Source of the DNA: DASYSA01 sp036003885
GTDB taxonomy: Bacteria; Acidobacteriota; Blastocatellia; UBA7656
Assembly (NCBI GenBank): GCA_036003885.1
Contig: DASYSA010000714.1
Span: forward strand, 1-29,541
Reading direction: 5' to 3'
DNA length: 29,541 nt
The translations under genes were made by a program, and so were the position numbers. Each line of letters begins with the position of its first letter. Positions within the stretch are counted from its first letter, which is position 1. Shown piece by piece: positions 16,111 to 23,747 of the stretch. Under the pieces are notes generated by a model. It worked only from the letters and a program-made list of their open reading frames with translations, was not told the origin of the DNA and did not search any database.

Positions 16111-16938
16111 CTACGAGTTAAGGCCGGCGCTTGCCTCGATATGCGCGCCCCTTTGTGACTCAGCCGCTTTGCGCCTCCGGTGATACAACGTCAGTCCCAC
16201 TCCCACCACGAAGAGGATCACAGAGATGAACTGTGACGTTGAGAGGCCGAAGACGTAGCCGCGCCAGTCGGCACGCCAGAACTCGATCGTGAACCGGGCG
16301 ATCGAATAAAGGATGAGGTACGCAAATATGATCTGGCCGTCGAATGTGCGGCGCTTGCGAAGCCATAGTAGAACGCCGAAGATAAGCAGGTTAGCGGCGG
16401 CTTCGATCAGCTGCGTCGGCACCAGCGCCGAGTCTATCGGCACTCCGGTCAGCTCGCCGGCTTTGGCGGTGAAGTGAACGCCGATCCAGGAGGTTGTGGG
16501 CTTGCCCCAACAGCAGCCCGCAGAAAAGCAGCCCAGACGACCTATCGCGTGACCTATCACTATGCCCGGGGCGAATGCATCCGCCGTCTTGCGCCAGGGC
16601 AGATGATACCTTCGCATCAGGATCACGCTCACGAGCACCGCGCTAATAAGTCCGCCGTAAAAGACTCCCCCCGAGCGCAGGATGTCGAATGAGAAAGCCC
16701 GCCTCCAGTCACCGCCATAGTCATTCCACTCGGTTATGACCATCAGCAGCTTGGACCCGATCAATGCTGCCGCCAGGATGTACAGGCCCAGATCGTATAT
16801 GCGTTCCCGTGGCAGTCCGTCGCGCTCCGCCATTTTGGCGGTAACCCACAATCCCAGGATAAACGCCGCCGCGAGCAATACTCCGTAGGTCGAGATCGGC
16901 CAATCGAGGCCCGGGATTCTGAAAAGCTCAGGAAACAT
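16111..16938 (-). CDS. lgt: Prolipoprotein diacylglyceryl transferase
   Basis: A 275-residue multipass inner-membrane enzyme that transfers diacylglycerol from phosphatidylglycerol to the lipobox Cys, the first step of lipoprotein maturation. About seven membrane segments are visible, starting ISTYGVLLAAAFILGLWV. The Lgt signature is present in the GRLGCFSAGCCWG form (133-145). E. coli Lgt has HGG and GRIGNFING; here these are FYGG (Y94) and GRLGCF (C137), as in a widespread subfamily, so I do not regard the gene as inactive. The C-terminal basic tail is after the last TM. It lies 32 nt downstream of lspA; the two enzymes act consecutively in the lipoprotein pathway and would serve the lipoprotein at 2118-2537. 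ATG 16938 has only a weak ribosome site. Confidence 0.95.
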   Translation of the reverse strand: MFPELFRIPGLDWPISTYGVLLAAAFILGLWVTAKMAERDGLPRERIYDLGLYILAAALIGSKLLMVITEWNDYGGDWRRAFSFDILRSGGVFYGGLISAVLVSVILMRRYHLPWRKTADAFAPGIVIGHAIGRLGCFSAGCCWGKPTTSWIGVHFTAKAGELTGVPIDSALVPTQLIEAAANLLIFGVLLWLRKRRTFDGQIIFAYLILYSIARFTIEFWRADWRGYVFGLSTSQFISVILFVVGVGLTLYHRRRKAAESQRGAHIEASAGLNS

Positions 16939-16970
16939 AGGAAAGAAAACGATGAATGAGGGCCGATGAA

Positions 16971-17498
16971 TTATTCCTCATGGATCGGTTCCGCCACCTC
17001 CTTGTCCTGCGGCGCCAGGAATAGCTCAATTGCCATCAGGGCAGCCCCGATGGTTATCGCGGAGTCCGCGACGTTGAAGACCGGCCAGTGATAGTCCCGG
17101 TAATAGACTTCTATGAAGTCTATTACGCGCCCCATTCGAATACGGTCAATCAGGTTACCCGAGATCCCGGCAGCCAGTAGAGCGAGCGACCAAAGCAGCA
17201 GCTTGTTGTATGCCGGGGTCCGCGCCAGATAATAGATTACAACCGTAATGGCCACCATGGATACTGCGACCAGCGGCCACTTCAGATCGCCCCGGCCCAG
17301 CATCCCAAATGCAATGCCCGGATTCTCCGTATAACTGAACTTCAGCAGGCCCTTTATAAGGTGAAGGTCCTCCCCTTCCCCCAGCACTCGGGCCACCCAG
17401 TACTTCGATAACTGGTCGAGCGCAAGCACCAGGACCGTGATAAACATGTAGCGGCTCTTGCCAAAGCTCGCGGTTCTGGCGATTACCTCTGCACTCAC
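16971..17498 (-). CDS. lspA: Signal peptidase II (lipoprotein signal peptidase)
   Basis: A 175-residue inner-membrane aspartic peptidase that cleaves the signal peptide of diacylglyceryl-modified prolipoproteins. Four membrane segments are visible. The conserved motifs are FSYTENPGIAFG (54-65), GNLIDRI with catalytic D118, RVIDFI, and FNVADSAI with catalytic D145. Length is typical. The start is GTG 17498, with AGGAGG about 9 nt upstream. It lies 106 nt downstream of ileS and 32 nt upstream of lgt on the same strand. The ileS-lspA pairing is one of the most conserved bacterial gene neighbourhoods. Confidence 0.97.
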   Translation of the reverse strand: MSAEVIARTASFGKSRYMFITVLVLALDQLSKYWVARVLGEGEDLHLIKGLLKFSYTENPGIAFGMLGRGDLKWPLVAVSMVAITVVIYYLARTPAYNKLLLWSLALLAAGISGNLIDRIRMGRVIDFIEVYYRDYHWPVFNVADSAITIGAALMAIELFLAPQDKEVAEPIHEE

Positions 17499-17604
17499 AG
17501 CTTCAGTTCCTCCTCTCGAGGGTGCGTGACTGCCTCAAGACTCCCCTCACCAGCGCGACAGCGTTCACCCCCGAGCCTCCGGACGAGGACTCAGAGCTCA
17601 TAGG

Positions 17605-20553
17605 TCACTGCGCAAGCCATCCTTCTTCTATCTGATGCACACAACGCTCATCCAACGTTGGATAGCGGCCGTCCACCCCGACGGTCTCGGACCAGTTCCA
17701 GCAACGCTCGCATTTAGATCCCGACGCATGCTCCACTTCAACTCGCAGGTCTTTCGTCTCGGCCAGTCTTAGCTCGACCTGTGAAACGATGAACATTGCC
17801 GGCAACTGAGCCTTGTAGCGTTCGAGCAGACCATAGATTTCGCCGCCGGCGTTCAACGTTACGCTGGCCTCCAACGAGGCGCCGATAACTTTGGCATTGC
17901 GTTTCTCTTCAAGCGCCTTCTGTACAACGGAGCGCGCCTCGAGAAGCTTTTCCCAGGTCGTCAGCAGCTCCACCCCGCCGGCACGCTCCTCCACTCCAGG
18001 GAACTCCGCGAGATGAACCGATGCTTCGCGCTCGCCCGGGATGTTCTCCCAGATTTCGTCGGCGGTGAAAGCGAGTATCGGAGCGGCCAGCCTCGCCAGC
18101 TTATTGACTATCTCATAGAGCGCTGTTTGTGCGCTGCGCCGGCCGATCGATTTCGGAGCAAACGTGTATAGTCGGTCCTTCAGTATATCGAAGTAGACGT
18201 TAGACAACGTCACAGTCGCATAGTTGTACAGCGCGTGATACACGGCGGTGTACTCATAGCGCCTGTAGGCCTCTATGGCCTTTCGCGCCAGTTCATTGGT
18301 TGCTGCCAGGGCCCAGCGGTCGACCTCCCACAACTCCCCATACTCGACCCGGTCTTCCTGCGGATCGAAATCGAAGATATTCCCCAGCGCGTAGCGAGCC
18401 GTGTTTCGAAGCTTTCTGTACGTGTCGACCAGACGTGTCAGTATCTCATCGGACAACCGCACGTCTTCCTTGAAGTCCGAAGACGCAACCCACAGGCGCA
18501 GGATCTCCGCTCCCATCTTGTCCGCAACCTCGTTGGGCGAGATCGCGTTGCCATGGGACTTGTGCATGGCCTTGCCGTCCCCGTCGACCGTCCAGCCATG
18601 CGTTATTACCGTCTTGTAAGGGGCGCGTCCGTGCGCCGCCAGCCCCACCATCAATGAAGAATTGAACCACCCGCGATACTGGTCGGGCCCTTCTATGTAT
18701 ACGTCGGCGGGCCAGGGCAGATGGCGCTCGCGTTCAAGCACCGCAAGGGAAGACGATCCGGAATCGAACCAGACATCGAGTATGTCTGTCTCCTTCGTGA
18801 AGTGCGACCCCTTGCACTTCGGACAGGTAAAGCCCTCAGGCACGAAATACTCTGCTTCGCGCGCGTACCACGCGTCGGCGGTCTCCCGTTCGAAGATTGA
18901 AGCGATGTGATCGATGAGCGTCGCGTCGGCGATGGTCGCTCCGCAGTCAGCACAGTAGAAGGCGGGTATCGGCACACCCCACACCCTCTGCCGCGAGACG
19001 CACCAATCGGGCCGCCCCGCAAACATGTTGCGCATTCGCTCGCGGCCCCAGGCCGGTATCCAGTTTACCGACTCGATCTCCTTGAGCGCGGCCTCTCGCA
19101 ACCCTTCACCCTCAGAAGCCCTGTCCATCGAGATGAACCACTGAGGTGTTGCACGGAAGATGACAGGATTGTGGCAACGCCAGCAGTGCGGATATCGATG
19201 CGGATAGTCTTCGGTGAGAACGAGCGCTCCGGTCTCACGTAGAAATTCGACTATCAGCGCGTTGGCTTCGAAGACCTCTTGGCCGGCGAAGCCTTCAACT
19301 TCAGGAGTGAAGCGGCCGCGATTGTCCACCGGACAGTAGACCTCGGCGCCTTCCAACTGGTCGGCAAGAGCTCCAGCCGCGCGCAACAGCGAATACAGCG
19401 GCGCCAACTGCTCCCTGTACTGCTGTCCGATCACAAAGTCATCGTGACCGTGTCCGGGTGCAGTGTGGACGCATCCTGTTCCCGATTTCCCGATTCCCTT
19501 TTTCTGCGCGTCTGCAACATCCAGTTCTGTCTCCGCGTCGGATTCTCCGCCGAGCGTTACGTGCTCGCCCACCATCAGCAGCGAAGGCCGATCAATCCAC
19601 GGATGGCGCGCGTGAAGGCCGTCAAGCAGTGCGCCGGAAAAGTTGACTATCACGCGAGGCTCGCTGAAGCCGCACTTCTCGGCAACCGCGGCGACCAGGT
19701 CGCTTGCAATGATGTAGACCTCGCCGCCGGCTTCCACGGCCGCGTAATCGTAGTTGGGATTTACCGCGATGCCGAGATTTCCGGGCAGCGTCCAGGGAGT
19801 AGTCGTCCATATCAGGACGAACACCGATCTGTTCGACAGTGCGCCGGCCTTGTCAATTCGCCTTTCCAATTCCTGAACCTGATCCGCCGGGAGCGGGAAC
19901 TTCACGTAGATCGAAGGGCTGGTGTGTTGCTTGTACTCTACCTCGGCTTCAGCCAAAGCGGTCTGGTCATATATGCACCAGTAGACGGGCCGAGCGCCTT
20001 TATAAACATAACCGAGCTCTACGAAGCGGCCGAACAGGCGCGCGGTCTCCGCTTCGTAGGCGTTAGACATGGTCAGGTACGGATCGTCCCACTCGCCGAG
20101 CACGCCCAACCGTTGGAAGTCGCGGCTTTGGCGCTTGAGCGCCTTACCCGCATGCTCACGGCACGCCCGCCTTATGGAAAGCGGGCTCATCTGGGCCTTC
20201 TTAGCGCCGAGTTTCTTATCGACGTAGTTCTCAATCGGCAAGCCATGACAATCGTAGCCCGGCACATAAGGCGCGTCGAATCCGAGCATCGAGTGCGACT
20301 TCACGATGAAGTCTTTGAGGATCTTGTTCATCGCGGTGCCGATATGAATATCGGCGTTGGCGTAGGGCGGACCGTCGTGGAGAACGAACATCTCGCGGCC
20401 TTCGCGCGACCGCCGAATCTCATGGTAGAGGTCCATCTGCTGCCAGCGAGCCAGTCGCTCGGGCTCTTTAACAGTCAGGTTTGCCTTCTGGGCGAAGCTC
20501 GTCTTCGGCAGGTTTATCGTTGCCTTCAAGTCAAGAGGCGTCTCGGTTGACAT
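17605..20553 (-). CDS. ileS: Isoleucyl-tRNA synthetase
   Basis: A 982-residue class I aminoacyl-tRNA synthetase that charges tRNA-Ile. N-terminal catalytic motif HIGT (70-73, in PPYANADIHIGTAMNK); DCHGLPIE; a CP1 editing domain (TTTPWTLPGNLGI and GCVHTAPGHGHDDF); the KMSKS-equivalent KAMHKS (661-666); an anticodon-binding domain (KLRNTARYALGNIFDFDP); and a C-terminal zinc knuckle with C948-x2-C951-W ... C971. The fourth usual Cys is replaced by D968 (LDERC), leaving three Cys. The active-site variants HIGT and MHKS occur in other bacterial IleRS, as far as I recall. I prefer ATG 20553 (MSTETPLDLK), although GTG 20598 is possible. The terminator of the next gene upstream ends just before it, so ileS probably starts its own transcript. 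Confidence 0.98.
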   Translation of the reverse strand: MSTETPLDLKATINLPKTSFAQKANLTVKEPERLARWQQMDLYHEIRRSREGREMFVLHDGPPYANADIHIGTAMNKILKDFIVKSHSMLGFDAPYVPGYDCHGLPIENYVDKKLGAKKAQMSPLSIRRACREHAGKALKRQSRDFQRLGVLGEWDDPYLTMSNAYEAETARLFGRFVELGYVYKGARPVYWCIYDQTALAEAEVEYKQHTSPSIYVKFPLPADQVQELERRIDKAGALSNRSVFVLIWTTTPWTLPGNLGIAVNPNYDYAAVEAGGEVYIIASDLVAAVAEKCGFSEPRVIVNFSGALLDGLHARHPWIDRPSLLMVGEHVTLGGESDAETELDVADAQKKGIGKSGTGCVHTAPGHGHDDFVIGQQYREQLAPLYSLLRAAGALADQLEGAEVYCPVDNRGRFTPEVEGFAGQEVFEANALIVEFLRETGALVLTEDYPHRYPHCWRCHNPVIFRATPQWFISMDRASEGEGLREAALKEIESVNWIPAWGRERMRNMFAGRPDWCVSRQRVWGVPIPAFYCADCGATIADATLIDHIASIFERETADAWYAREAEYFVPEGFTCPKCKGSHFTKETDILDVWFDSGSSSLAVLERERHLPWPADVYIEGPDQYRGWFNSSLMVGLAAHGRAPYKTVITHGWTVDGDGKAMHKSHGNAISPNEVADKMGAEILRLWVASSDFKEDVRLSDEILTRLVDTYRKLRNTARYALGNIFDFDPQEDRVEYGELWEVDRWALAATNELARKAIEAYRRYEYTAVYHALYNYATVTLSNVYFDILKDRLYTFAPKSIGRRSAQTALYEIVNKLARLAAPILAFTADEIWENIPGEREASVHLAEFPGVEERAGGVELLTTWEKLLEARSVVQKALEEKRNAKVIGASLEASVTLNAGGEIYGLLERYKAQLPAMFIVSQVELRLAETKDLRVEVEHASGSKCERCWNWSETVGVDGRYPTLDERCVHQIEEGWLAQ

Positions 20554-20619
20554 TTCTCTCTCACACACCTTCCAGTCCGGGATTTCAGTCGATGTCACCT
20601 CAATCTAAATTCAAAATCT

Positions 20620-20662
20620 AAAAACTGAGGCACCTGGCTCCATCTGAAGGAAACCAGGTGCC
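20620..20662 (-). terminator. Rho-independent terminator of the DUF948-like gene
   Basis: Perfect 9-bp stem GGCACCTGG/CCAGGTGCC (20629-20637 with 20654-20662) and a 16-nt loop. Read on the minus strand it is followed by TCAGTTTTTAGATTTT. Confidence 0.85.
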
Positions 20663-20757
20663 GCCGGATAACCCGCCAGCGTACGCCATCCGATACGCGC
20701 GTGAAAACGGCGGCGCCGCCAATTTCACGCAAGCGTGGACCGCGGCTGGCAGCTACA

Positions 20758-21351
20758 TCAAATGAACAGCTCTTCGTCTTGATACGCCTGGTCGATCGGC
20801 TTACGGCCGCGATGAAACAGCACCTCCAGCATTCGCTTCAATCCGTTCAGCAGCGCTGAAACCTCGCGTATCGGTTCAAGCACCGTTTCTTGAACCTCTA
20901 TAGTCGTGCCTTCTATACGCCGTTGCGTTCGGGTGACTAACTGATCCAGCTCAGCGACCTGGCGGGCCAGCGCCAATGTGGCCTGGTCCATCGTCTCCGA
21001 GATCTGGGTGGCCTGATGCAGAGCGAGACCGCTGATCTCCTGCGATGTTACTGAGATCGCCGCGGCGACCGCCCTGGTCTCCACCGTCACCTTTTCGAAG
21101 GCCTCCATAGCCTGCAGGCTTACTTTGTCGACCGCGCCCTTGACGGTAACGATCGTGCCCTGTATCTGCTCGATTACCGGTCCCATCTTCTCTATCACCG
21201 GCTCAGCCTTCGCTTGAACTGAAGCGGCTGTTGCGGAGAGCTTCTGCAGCGACCGGTAAGTGAATGCAAACATGAAGGCCTGCACAACGAAGCTGAGGGC
21301 CACAATTACGGCAGCGATCGCCACGACCAGGTTGAAGGTATTCTGCTCCAA
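20758..21351 (-). CDS. DUF948-like membrane-anchored helical protein
   Basis: A 197-residue protein with one N-terminal membrane anchor (FNLVVAIAAVIVALSFVVQAFMF without basic lead) followed by about 140 residues of heptad-rich helix (AEPVIEKMGPVIEQIQGT, VAELDQLVTRTQRRIEGT), ending HRGRKPIDQAYQDEELFI. This is the layout of DUF948 family proteins, which resemble the coiled part of chemoreceptors; function is unknown and an envelope-stress role is sometimes proposed. The TTG 21351 start is supported by GAGGAG five nt upstream. It follows the YtxH-like gene by 172 bp on the same strand. DUF948 and YtxH proteins are often neighbours. A good terminator follows. Confidence 0.8.
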   Translation of the reverse strand: MEQNTFNLVVAIAAVIVALSFVVQAFMFAFTYRSLQKLSATAASVQAKAEPVIEKMGPVIEQIQGTIVTVKGAVDKVSLQAMEAFEKVTVETRAVAAAISVTSQEISGLALHQATQISETMDQATLALARQVAELDQLVTRTQRRIEGTTIEVQETVLEPIREVSALLNGLKRMLEVLFHRGRKPIDQAYQDEELFI

Positions 21352-21356
21352 AGACT

Positions 21357-21362
21357 CTCCTC
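21357..21362 (-). promoter_or_regulatory. Ribosome binding site for a TTG start
   Basis: GAGGAG on the minus strand, five nt before TTG 21351. It decides the start of the DUF948-like gene. Confidence 0.7.
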
Positions 21363-21523
21363 AGCTTAACAAACGGAAAAACGATCACCGGCGAAGACAC
21401 CGGAAACCGCGATCGCCCCTCATTCAACCGCATAGCAAAGCAGTCATATGTTGTCAGGCGCACAATCTACGCGGCGGGGGCAGTCCGGCGTTGATTGGAA
21501 ACGAAGCCGTACCCTTTGGGAAG

Positions 21524-21928
21524 TTAGGCGTCTTCACCTTCCACTGCGGCGCGACCCACTTCACCACTCTTGCGCTTCTCTTCATAATAGGCCTGTTTGC
21601 CCGCTTCAATGGCTGCCGCAAGCTGATCCTTGCGACGCGACGCGAGATCCGAGACGACCTCGGCCCCCTGCGCTACTTTGTCGCGAGCTACTCCGTAAGC
21701 CTCCGTCACCCTGTCGCGACTGCTGTCGTAGAGCTCGGTGGCTTTTGTGCCGACTGTGCGTGCGCCTTCGCTAGCCGCATCGAGCCCGCGCCGAGTAACG
21801 TCAGCGATGTCCCCTCGTAGCTCGCGCCCGGACTTGGGCGCGAACAACAGAGCCAGCACCGCCCCGATACCTGCCCCTACCAACAAGAACGTCAATTTCT
21901 CTACCGCTGAACTGTCATTATCTGCCAT
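21524..21928 (-). CDS. YtxH-like protein
   Basis: A 134-residue protein. The N-terminal region has a glycine-rich membrane segment and the YtxH signature (FLLVGAGIGAVLALLFAPKSGRELR). The rest is charged amphipathic helix with repeats reminiscent of LEA-type proteins (YDSSRDRVTEAYGVARDKVA). YtxH family members are associated with general stress in Bacillus; the biochemical function is unknown. ATG 21928 has a strong AGGAGGAG. It is co-oriented with the DUF948-like gene downstream and with miaB upstream. A 14-bp perfect hairpin after miaB makes read-through from miaB less likely. Confidence 0.88.
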   Translation of the reverse strand: MADNDSSAVEKLTFLLVGAGIGAVLALLFAPKSGRELRGDIADVTRRGLDAASEGARTVGTKATELYDSSRDRVTEAYGVARDKVAQGAEVVSDLASRRKDQLAAAIEAGKQAYYEEKRKSGEVGRAAVEGEDA

Positions 21929-22051
21929 CTTGCTCCTCCTGCTTAGTCGTTCATCGTTAATCCCCGAAGCGCCTTTAGCGCATTCGCATCATGGATTTAA
22001 GGAGAACCAATATATCACTCCGAACGCACTGCATTCAAGAACAACGAAAAA

Positions 22052-22109
22052 GGTGTCAGGAGCCAGCTGTCAGGGGCCAGGTGTCAGGTGCCACCTGGCA
22101 TCTGACACC
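22052..22109 (-). repeat. GTGTCAGG-unit repeat and 14-bp stem-loop after miaB
   Basis: Three degenerate copies of a GTGTCAGG-x-GCCA unit run from 22053 to 22093. The last pairs with 22096-22109 to make a 14-bp stem (one G-T pair) and a 2-nt loop abutting the miaB stop. It probably acts as a terminator or RNA-end stabiliser; the T-run only follows after about 40 nt. Confidence 0.7.
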
Positions 22110-23480
22110 TCATACCTGTCGGGTGAGGGTGATGAGGGGAACCGGGGTGACATACGGCACGCGGAGGTCGCCGCCCTCCGTGGCGGTCCGGCAATAGAGT
22201 TGATGCGGCGTCGCATGCACGACTTGAACTCGATGAATGCCGGGTTGAAGATCAGCCTGAACGATGACTACGTGGTTGCCCCGAGTGTGCCCCTGAACGA
22301 AGCCCTTCTCTTCAGCGCGGCCCTTGATCAGCACTTCCACTTCTCGGCCGACCCATCGCTGGTTCCGCTCGAGGGAGATCTCCTTTTGCAAACTGGCAAG
22401 CCGCCCCAGTCTCTCGACCTTCACCTCGCGAGAGACGTCTTCGAAATGAAGCGCGGCTGGCGTCCCTTCTCGCTCAGAGTAGATAAACATGTAGCTCATG
22501 TCGTAGCCGACCTCTTCATAGAGCGAGAGCGTTTCCTGAAAGTCCTCTTCGGTCTCGCCGGGGAAGCCCGTGATCAGGTCGGTCGAGATCGTCGCATCCG
22601 ACAGAAGCTCACGGATCCTGCGAATCCGCTTCATGTAGAACTCGCGCGTGTACTCCCGCGCCATTCGCTTGAGCACCCGGTTCGACCCGGACTGAACCGG
22701 CAGGTGAATGAATCGGCAGACGGCCGGGGTATCGGCAATCGCTTCGATGATGTGGTCATCGAAATTGACCGGATGCGAGGTGACAAACCGAACTCGCGGG
22801 ATGCCTGTGCGGCCGACCATTCGAAGAAGCTCCGCAAACGAGGGATAACCAGGAAGCAACTCCCGCCGCGCTCCAGTCCCCGGCACCATGCCGTAAGAGT
22901 TTACATTCTGTCCCAGAAGAGTGACCTCGACTACGCCGGCATCCTTCAGGGCGCGGGCTTCTTCGAGTATGTCGTCTGCAGGACGCGAGACTTCGGGCCC
23001 CCGCGTCGTTGGTACAACGCAGTAGGTGCAGCGATGATTGCAGCCGCGCATGATCGTCAAGTGGGCAGTGAGCGCACCGGCCGGCGGCGGCGGCGAGTAG
23101 AATTGCAGCTCTTGCTTGAACTCGAACGATTGAAATTTGCCTCGTTGGATCGCCGGCACGATCTCGGTAATAGCGCCGGGGCCGAGCATGATGTCGACGC
23201 CGAACTTCTTGCCGAGGCGGCGGCCCTCCGGAAGTTGTGCCAGGCAGCCCATCAAACCGATAGTGATGCGGCGGCGATGCTTCTCTTTTCGCAACTCGCC
23301 GAGTAGCGATTGCGCCTTCTCAACCGGCTTACCGCGAACGGCGCAGGTATTGACCAGCACGAGATCGGCGTCGTGGTAGTCGTCGACAAACGAGTATCCG
23401 GCGCCTGCGAGCTCTGATTGGATCGCATGAGTGTCGTACTCGTTCATCTGACAGCCAAATGTTACAACGTGTGCTCTCAT
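22110..23480 (-). CDS. miaB: tRNA-2-methylthio-N6-dimethylallyladenosine synthase
   Basis: A 456-residue radical-SAM methylthiotransferase that converts i6A37 to ms2i6A37 in tRNA. N-terminal UPF0004 domain cluster ligands C10 (TFGCQMNEYD), C46 (VNTCAVR) and C79 (GLMGCLAQ). The radical SAM cluster is C147-x3-C151-x2-C154 (RGCNHRCTYC). LLGQNVNSYG, SHPVNF and HLPVQSGS are MiaB-type motifs, and a C-terminal TRAM domain occupies about 380-445 (GFVQGHTRGNHVVIV). The GCQMN...D motif and QNVNSYG favour MiaB over RimO and MtaB. ATG 23480 lacks a clear ribosome site. The divergent neighbour is a secreted metalloprotease, separated by a REPIN-like inverted repeat. Confidence 0.96.
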   Translation of the reverse strand: MRAHVVTFGCQMNEYDTHAIQSELAGAGYSFVDDYHDADLVLVNTCAVRGKPVEKAQSLLGELRKEKHRRRITIGLMGCLAQLPEGRRLGKKFGVDIMLGPGAITEIVPAIQRGKFQSFEFKQELQFYSPPPPAGALTAHLTIMRGCNHRCTYCVVPTTRGPEVSRPADDILEEARALKDAGVVEVTLLGQNVNSYGMVPGTGARRELLPGYPSFAELLRMVGRTGIPRVRFVTSHPVNFDDHIIEAIADTPAVCRFIHLPVQSGSNRVLKRMAREYTREFYMKRIRRIRELLSDATISTDLITGFPGETEEDFQETLSLYEEVGYDMSYMFIYSEREGTPAALHFEDVSREVKVERLGRLASLQKEISLERNQRWVGREVEVLIKGRAEEKGFVQGHTRGNHVVIVQADLQPGIHRVQVVHATPHQLYCRTATEGGDLRVPYVTPVPLITLTRQV

Positions 23481-23557
23481 TTAGTCTGTTCACGCTCCCG
23501 GTAGCCCGTGGGGTTGCAGCGCTGAATCTTAGCATCGCTTGCGGGCGAGGACCAGCA

Positions 23558-23677
23558 CCCTGGGTACGCACGCTTCCAGCGTGCCCGCCGGTAGGCACTA
23601 TGTGAGTTGAATGCCGCCGCCCCTTCGATAAGGACTCTTGACGGAGGCCAGCACGCTGGAAGCGTGCGTACCCAGGG
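23558..23677. repeat. REPIN-like perfect 27-bp inverted repeat
   Basis: The arms 23558-23584 and 23651-23677 are perfect reverse complements over 27 bp with a 66-bp spacer. Each arm contains the 17-bp hairpin core GCACGCTTCCAGCGTGC, also found alone at 2089-2105, flanked by GGGTAC-type sequence. Two inverted REP-like units with a spacer is the REPIN arrangement. It lies in the divergent promoter region of miaB and the metalloprotease. Confidence 0.85.
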
Positions 23678-23747
23678 CATTGTTTGACACCAGTCCGGAT
23701 TCCAGCGGACAATGTTTACAGCTTTGGTTCCACGGAAGGTTTCCAAC

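Noticed and set aside
20341..20370. IleRS HIGT instead of HIGH, suspected inactive enzyme
   Set aside because: HIGT and the MHKS form of KMSKS occur in other bacterial IleRS as far as I recall, and the remaining motifs are intact.
19279..20550. 423-codon open frame on the plus strand
   Set aside because: Exactly antisense to ileS, which has all its motifs; no ribosome site or recognisable product. High GC third positions leave such shadow frames open.
21738..23306. 522-codon open frame on the plus strand
   Set aside because: Antisense to the YtxH-like gene and miaB; the miaB motifs are decisive and the antisense protein has no domain features.
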